A stretch of 10,651 nt of DNA from Fluviicola sp. (lineage in GTDB: Bacteria; Bacteroidota; Bacteroidia; Flavobacteriales_D; Crocinitomicaceae): positions 1-10,651 of the forward strand of contig NZ_JASLCN010000193.1 of NCBI RefSeq assembly GCF_030151805.1, in the 5' to 3' direction. The position numbers and the translations under genes are program-made. Position 1 is the stretch's first letter, and each line of letters begins with the position of its first letter. Positions 7,015 through 10,651 of the stretch are shown here, piece by piece. The notes beneath the pieces are model-generated. The model saw only the letters and a list, made by a program, of their open reading frames with translations, did not search any database and was not told where the DNA came from.

Positions 7015-7974
7015 TTACTGTTTTGATTTAACATAATCCCACTTTCCCTGGGTGGTGGTTATCGCCTTAATTTCTTTATTCATGGTTTTCAAAATAGCTT
7101 TGTCTTTCTTCGAAATAGCATACATGATTTCCAAATCTTTCCCTAAATCTGCAACAGATGCAATAAATTTATCTGCATTCTCAGGAGACTTTACAGCTTG
7201 AACAGCTTTTACTCTCCAATCCCAGATTTCTTTTAATCCTTCTGATAAAGCACCGTAAATCGGAGTTGCAACAACCGGAGCAAGATATTGCTCCACATTT
7301 TCAGTTACATTTCTCTTGAATTGAGATTGCATGTTATCGATATCCCGCTCAGCCTGGTTGTACGCAGCAGCTTTTTGTTTCGCATTGAAGTCTTCGATTT
7401 GCTTTTTATTATAAACTGTATTCAATTCGATATAACCAAGCAATTCTCCTTCAGAATATTTGTTTCGGAACTGATACGTATCATTTGCATCAAAGTACCC
7501 TTCTTCACCGGTAATATAACAACCGTATACAGCAACCTTGCGTGAAATAGGTGTAGCCCCTTCGTATTCAATGAAGTCTTTTGCAAGCGTTTTGTAATCC
7601 GTTTCTTTGAATTTTTTATTGTCATATGCATAGATCGGAACAATTCCCTTTCCTCCATATTTTTTGGTATTCAATACCGATTCAAACTCATGGAGATACG
7701 AATAATTCATTTTATCATTGCGCAAATAAGCAATCACTACTACATCATATTTATAGGCCTTTCTAAATGCAGCAATGTCCAAGTCAACTACGAAGTTTTG
7801 TTCCACATTACCTGTAGGGCTAATGCGCATATCAACTTTATCGCCTGATTTCACTACCGTTTTAACACCATCTGCTACGTTTACTCTTGAAAATTTGAAT
7901 TGTGCATTTACCGAATTGGAGAAAATAAAAACAACACCTACCAGGGCTGCTTTAAACAGTTTTTTATTGATCAT
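7015..7974 (-). CDS. Secreted protein of unknown function (319 aa)
   Basis: I do not recognise this protein. It begins with MINKKLFKAA, a hydrophobic core (about 9-20) and a signal-peptidase I site at VNA24|Q25, so it should be periplasmic or secreted; there is no lipobox Cys and no T9SS tail. The first half (about 60-185) looks alpha/beta, with strands such as YDVVVIAYL (76-84), GIVPIYAY (110-117), KVAVYGCYI (146-154) and ELLGYIEL (177-184). The second half (about 188-305) looks helical and charged, with a possible coiled coil around 190-225 (repeated K/E/Q, including AKQKAAAYNQAERDID), and ends in KSKQ. Only one cysteine (152) is present, so no disulphide is expected. It is convergent with the adhesin operon, with which it shares a terminator. 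It has its own candidate -7 box, so it is probably not cotranscribed with the M61 gene upstream. Confidence 0.85.
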   Translation of the reverse strand: MINKKLFKAALVGVVFIFSNSVNAQFKFSRVNVADGVKTVVKSGDKVDMRISPTGNVEQNFVVDLDIAAFRKAYKYDVVVIAYLRNDKMNYSYLHEFESVLNTKKYGGKGIVPIYAYDNKKFKETDYKTLAKDFIEYEGATPISRKVAVYGCYITGEEGYFDANDTYQFRNKYSEGELLGYIELNTVYNKKQIEDFNAKQKAAAYNQAERDIDNMQSQFKRNVTENVEQYLAPVVATPIYGALSEGLKEIWDWRVKAVQAVKSPENADKFIASVADLGKDLEIMYAISKKDKAILKTMNKEIKAITTTQGKWDYVKSKQ

Positions 7975-7990
7975 TTTATGAAATTTTCGT

Positions 7991-7998
7991 CAAAATTA
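7991..7998 (-). promoter_or_regulatory. Candidate -7 promoter box of the unknown secreted protein gene
   Basis: On the minus strand this reads TAATTTTG, a full match to the Bacteroidota -7 consensus TAnnTTTG. It ends 16 nt before the ATG at 7974, which would leave a leader of about 10 nt. A -33 TTTG-type element is not clear at the normal distance. The short leader fits genes translated without a Shine-Dalgarno site. Confidence 0.4.
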
Positions 7999-7999
7999 A

Positions 8000-8113
8000 T
8001 CAATAGTCATACATAAGCCATACCTCATATCCGCCGAATTTATATTCGTCGACTTTCAATTGATAAGCGTTGTAAATACCCCCAAACCCGTTAAATTGGT
8101 GTTCATCAATTCT
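8000..8113 (-). pseudogene. Possible C-terminal remnant of a lost gene (37 codons)
   Basis: Within the 199-bp gap, a minus-strand frame is open from a TAA (8116-8114) to a TGA (8002-8000) and encodes 37 residues that look like real protein: it holds FNGFGGIYNAYQLKVDEY, then KFGGYEVWLMYDY at the end. It has no ATG at its start, only an internal Met near the end. A neighbouring frame just upstream (about 8157-8074) also reads plausibly (KPVETGLIDFKEL), so a frameshift could have split one gene. Chance remains possible at this length, and I cannot name the parent family. Confidence 0.3.
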
Positions 8114-8125
8114 TTAAAATCAATC

Positions 8126-8135
8126 AAACCGGTTT
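8126..8135. repeat. 10-bp perfect palindrome AAACCGGTTT
   Basis: A self-complementary decamer in the gap downstream of the M61 gene and upstream of the unknown secreted gene. It could be an operator half-site pair or a chance event. There is no T tract next to it, so it is not a terminator by itself. Confidence 0.25.
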
Positions 8136-8173
8136 CAACAGGCTTAATCTAATTTTTCAAGGTGTTATTTATT

Positions 8174-9883
8174 TTATTTACTCCAGCATTCAAAAGCCTT
8201 TTTCTGAAAAGAATTCGGGGTTTCGATCACTTTTACGCCGTATTCCAGGTAGAAACTACGCTGAACTTCCGGAAGTGATAACTCAATAATTTTCCCCTGG
8301 CGGATCACGGTCAAATGTTTGTTTTGATCATCCAGGTAAGACAACCAATTATCCAGGTCTCCATTCAGCTTGAAGTCGTTTACTGCAATGATTTCGTCAT
8401 TAATCATCAATCCTGCTAAATCTGCCGGAGATCCCGGGTAAATTGCAGAAACATGAAAATGAGCTCCGGCTGCAAGCGATTTAAACCCGATTCTTCCAAC
8501 CGAATAACGGTGATTTGGTTTGTGTGTCAATTCCAGGCCAAGAGCTTCAAGTGCTTCTGTCAAAATGGCTTCAAACGGCCTTGTTCCGTAGAAATAATCC
8601 TTAATCAGCGTTTCTATTTCATCGCCTGCCAATTCCTTTAACAGGGAAATATAATCTTCTTCGCTCACGCCTTTGTTCTCCAATGCAAAATTGAAGTACA
8701 AACGCTTCATCAATTCATCCAAACCGTGTTTGTTTCCTGAATGCTCCCGAATTTTGACATCGCACACAAAAGCCAATAGACAGCCTTCCGTGTAAATGGA
8801 CACTTTTCTTCCCGGAGCACCCGGTGCATAGCCATCTAACCAGGTATCATAAGAAGAATCTGCTACCGAATAATGGAATCTTCCGAAATTGTCGAAATGC
8901 TTCTGTAATTGACCTGTAAATTCATGTAAATACTGTTCCAGATCAAATACACCTGATTTGTACAACATCAAATCGCCCATATAAGTCGTTACACCTTCGC
9001 ATAAATATCCCAGCTTCGACAAATTCTCTGTTTGATAGTCATACGGATACATTTCAATCGGGCGGATCGCTTTCACATTCCAGGTATGATAAAGCTCGTG
9101 CGATGAAACACCTAATAGTTCGGTATAAAGTGCTCCGAACACATCATAAGTTGGTCCGAGCGAAATAACTGTCGATTTCTGATGCTCCACTCCGTGATAC
9201 GCTTTGTATGGAAGAATATGAAACAGGAAATGATAATGCGGAACCGGAAATTCCATGAATTTCTCGATTTGTTTATCCGTAAATGCTTTGAAATCTTTGA
9301 TCAGTCGCGACCATTCGATCATGCAATCTCCCTGGAACCACAAATGAAAAATCGTTCCGTGAGATTCATATTGATTGTATTGCAAAGATGGCGAGCAAAT
9401 AAACGGTGAATCTGCCAATTCATCAAAGTTTGCAGCTCTCAGTCTATTTCCTTCGCGTTCCATCGAACAGGCAACATTCCAATTAGCAGGAATATTCAAA
9501 AATACTTCGCAAGCTTCATCCTTTTTCCCATCCTGGTAAACGAAACAATTTACCGGATTCGAATAAAGCATTTCCTTCGTTAAATAAGTGGAACCGGCAT
9601 TTAATTCTGCCGCATAATAGCTGTATTCAACCCGGATAGTTGTTGTTTCCTCCAATTCAATCGTCCAGGAAGAAAGATCCGATTTATGAAAACTCACCAC
9701 CTTCCCGTTCATATCAAAGACCTTGAAACCTCTTACATTCTTCGCAAAATTCCCCAGTTCATACCTTCCGGGCCGCCATTTAGGCAGGTGAATGATTGAA
9801 TTCGGAGCCACATGTTCAAAAATAACCTTGAATTGAATGTATTGCTGATTTGCTTGTTCGATCGCTAAATGATACTGAGCCAT
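8174..9883 (-). CDS. M61-family metallopeptidase with C-terminal PDZ domain
   Basis: Zinc peptidase of the M61 (glycyl aminopeptidase-like) family, 569 residues. The N-terminal beta-sandwich (about 1-165) carries the family stretch LPKWRPGRYELGNFAKNV (33-50). The catalytic thermolysin-like domain has GVEHQKST (231-238), the zinc motif HELYH (262-266) followed by TWNVKAIRP, and the probable third ligand Glu296 in LCEGVTTYMGD. A PDZ domain follows (about 463-540) with YPGSPADLAGLMINDEIIAVND, which probably helps bind substrate or partners. No signal peptide or membrane segment is seen at MAQYHLAIEQ, so it may be cytoplasmic, unlike some family members. All metal-binding and catalytic-site residues are present, so it should be active. 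The start is the first ATG, 16 nt after a consensus -7 box. The physiological substrate is unknown. Confidence 0.92.
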   Translation of the reverse strand: MAQYHLAIEQANQQYIQFKVIFEHVAPNSIIHLPKWRPGRYELGNFAKNVRGFKVFDMNGKVVSFHKSDLSSWTIELEETTTIRVEYSYYAAELNAGSTYLTKEMLYSNPVNCFVYQDGKKDEACEVFLNIPANWNVACSMEREGNRLRAANFDELADSPFICSPSLQYNQYESHGTIFHLWFQGDCMIEWSRLIKDFKAFTDKQIEKFMEFPVPHYHFLFHILPYKAYHGVEHQKSTVISLGPTYDVFGALYTELLGVSSHELYHTWNVKAIRPIEMYPYDYQTENLSKLGYLCEGVTTYMGDLMLYKSGVFDLEQYLHEFTGQLQKHFDNFGRFHYSVADSSYDTWLDGYAPGAPGRKVSIYTEGCLLAFVCDVKIREHSGNKHGLDELMKRLYFNFALENKGVSEEDYISLLKELAGDEIETLIKDYFYGTRPFEAILTEALEALGLELTHKPNHRYSVGRIGFKSLAAGAHFHVSAIYPGSPADLAGLMINDEIIAVNDFKLNGDLDNWLSYLDDQNKHLTVIRQGKIIELSLPEVQRSFYLEYGVKVIETPNSFQKKAFECWSK

Positions 9884-9899
9884 TGGATGAGTTTTTGTT

Positions 9900-9907
9900 C
9901 AAAATTA
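9900..9907 (-). promoter_or_regulatory. Candidate -7 promoter box of the M61 peptidase gene
   Basis: On the minus strand this reads TAATTTTG, again a full match to TAnnTTTG, ending 16 nt before the ATG at 9883. Both sequence and spacing are identical to the box before the gene at 7974. No clear -33 element is seen. Confidence 0.4.
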
Positions 9908-9947
9908 GAAATTCCCGAAGAAAAACGTGTATTTGCAGCTGTATTCA

Positions 9948-10036
9948 TTTCCCTCCTTGAGAAAGGATTATGGGAGGTGGCCACATAATATCATATCAAT
10001 GCTCCACCCTCCCCGATCCTCCCTTGAGGGAGGAAA
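9948..10036. repeat. 89-bp imperfect palindromic intergenic element
   Basis: Two 33-nt arms (9948-9980 and 10004-10036) are reverse complements at 22 of 33 positions, with several mismatches allowing G-U pairs, around a 23-nt AT-rich centre. Both outer ends carry a CCTCC-TTGAG pattern. The right arm contains a nested hairpin, CCTCCCT (10018-10024) and AGGGAGG (10027-10033). Pyrimidine/purine-rich palindromes of this kind are dispersed between genes in many Bacteroidota genomes; they may be non-autonomous mobile or REP-like elements. It lies between the divergent M61 and lpd genes, where it need not act as a terminator. Confidence 0.6.
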
Positions 10037-10071
10037 CCAAGAAATTTTCAATTCAGCAGGTTATTCATCCA

Positions 10072-10087
10072 CAATTCCTGAGAATTG
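10072..10087. promoter_or_regulatory. Inverted repeat CAATTC-N4-GAATTG upstream of lpd
   Basis: Perfect 6-bp arms (10072-10077 and 10082-10087) around CTGA sit just before the candidate -7 box at 10090-10097. The position, between the expected -33 and -7 elements, would suit a dimeric regulator, but the arms are short and chance is possible. Confidence 0.25.
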
Positions 10088-10089
10088 AT

Positions 10090-10097
10090 TAATTTCG
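10090..10097 (+). promoter_or_regulatory. Possible -7 promoter box of lpd
   Basis: TAATTTCG matches TAnnTTTG except for one base and ends 28 nt before the ATG at 10126. The stretch between it and the ATG includes an A-rich AAAAAAGAA segment directly before the start, the usual Bacteroidota start context. No clear -33 element. Confidence 0.35.
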
Positions 10098-10125
10098 TGC
10101 CATTACCATTTTATTGAAAAAAGAA

Positions 10126-10651
10126 ATGAATTACGATATCATAGTTATTGGAAGTGGTCCCGGAGGATACGTTACAGCTATCCGTGCATCACAATTAGGC
10201 TTGAAAACAGCAGTTGTTGAGCGTGATGCCTTAGGCGGAATTTGTTTGAACTGGGGATGTATCCCAACAAAGGCGCTTTTGAAAAGTGCAAATGTGTTTG
10301 AATACATTCAACATGCATCTGATTACGGAATTACCGTAAAAGATTCAAAAGCAGATTTCGGAGGAATGGTTGACCGTTCCAGAGGAGTTGCAAACGGAAT
10401 GAGCCAGGGAATTCAATTCTTGATGAAGAAAAACAAAATCGATGTAATCAAAGGTTTTGGAGTTCTGAAAGCAGGTAAAAAAGTAGCTGTAACTGCTGAA
10501 GACGGTACGGTAACAGAATACACTGCTGATAAAGGAATCATCATCGCAACAGGAGCTCGTTCCCGTCAATTGCCGAATTTACCGCAAGACGGAACAAAAA
10601 TCATCGGATACCGCGAAGCAATGAGCATGAAAACACAACCTAAGAAAATGG
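10126..10651 (+). CDS. lpdA: Dihydrolipoyl dehydrogenase (3' partial)
   Basis: FAD-dependent E3 subunit that reoxidises dihydrolipoamide with NAD+ in the pyruvate and 2-oxoglutarate dehydrogenase complexes (and glycine cleavage). The first 175 codons are present and the frame runs off the window. Visible motifs are the FAD-binding Rossmann loop GSGPGGYVTAIRASQLG (residues 9-25), the redox-active disulphide C40-LNWG-C45 with PTK after it, and the second FAD contact GIIIATGARSR (about 137-147). The family is usually about 460-475 residues, so a little over one third is seen. The ATG directly precedes NYDIIVIGSG, so the start is secure. No 2-oxoacid dehydrogenase E1 or E2 gene lies in the window. 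A mercuric or glutathione reductase is less likely given the PTKALLKSA context. Confidence 0.95.
   Translation, partial: MNYDIIVIGSGPGGYVTAIRASQLGLKTAVVERDALGGICLNWGCIPTKALLKSANVFEYIQHASDYGITVKDSKADFGGMVDRSRGVANGMSQGIQFLMKKNKIDVIKGFGVLKAGKKVAVTAEDGTVTEYTADKGIIIATGARSRQLPNLPQDGTKIIGYREAMSMKTQPKKM

Noticed and set aside
10345..10569. Minus-strand 74-codon frame at the right edge
   Set aside because: It lies fully antisense to the well-supported lpd coding region and its Ser/Phe/Cys-rich product has no sign of being a protein.

Overview
The window looks chromosomal and comes from a member of the Bacteroidota, most likely a Flavobacteriales/Crocinitomicaceae-type organism (Fluviicola-like). This rests on several things seen in the sequence: a giant secreted protein ending in a CHU_C-type (type B) sorting domain of the type IX secretion system (T9SS), a TonB-dependent receptor with an N-terminal carboxypeptidase-regulatory-like domain, weak or absent Shine-Dalgarno sites, and TAnnTTTG-like -7 promoter boxes. 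The genus is inferred from style and was not tested.

Layout. (1) 2-748 (+): MazG-type nucleoside triphosphate pyrophosphohydrolase, cut at its 5' end by the window edge. (2) 941-3277 (+): TonB-dependent outer-membrane receptor, closed by a strong intrinsic terminator at 3289-3319. (3) 3385-3816 and 3803-6910 (+): a small secreted protein of unknown function overlaps by 14 nt the start of a 1035-residue T9SS-exported, repeat-rich surface protein. The large protein holds five tandem 74-residue Ig/PKD-like repeats with an exact 222-bp period, more Ig-like modules, two PKD domains and the CHU_C tail. (4) A near-perfect hairpin at 6955-6989, with A and T runs on both sides, ends both this operon and the convergent gene. 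(5) 7015-7974 (-): a secreted protein of unknown function. (6) 7975-8173: a spacer carrying a 37-codon stop-to-stop segment, without an ATG at its head, that reads like the C-terminus of a lost gene. (7) 8174-9883 (-): M61-family metallopeptidase with a C-terminal PDZ domain. (8) 9948-10036: an 89-bp palindromic intergenic repeat. (9) 10126 to the edge (+): the first third of dihydrolipoyl dehydrogenase.

How the parts fit. mazG (nucleotide-pool cleaning), the M61 peptidase and lpd (E3 of the 2-oxoacid dehydrogenases) look like independent housekeeping genes. The cell-surface cargo sits between them: the receptor in the outer membrane, then the two-gene operon whose large product should be exported and attached to the cell surface by T9SS. 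No gene is longer than its window except mazG and lpd, and no intergenic stretch exceeds 300 bp. I see no RNA gene, CRISPR array or insertion sequence. The least-explained items are the small partner of the adhesin, the orphan secreted protein at 7015-7974 and the gene remnant upstream of it. I do not see convincing evidence for a wholly new system.
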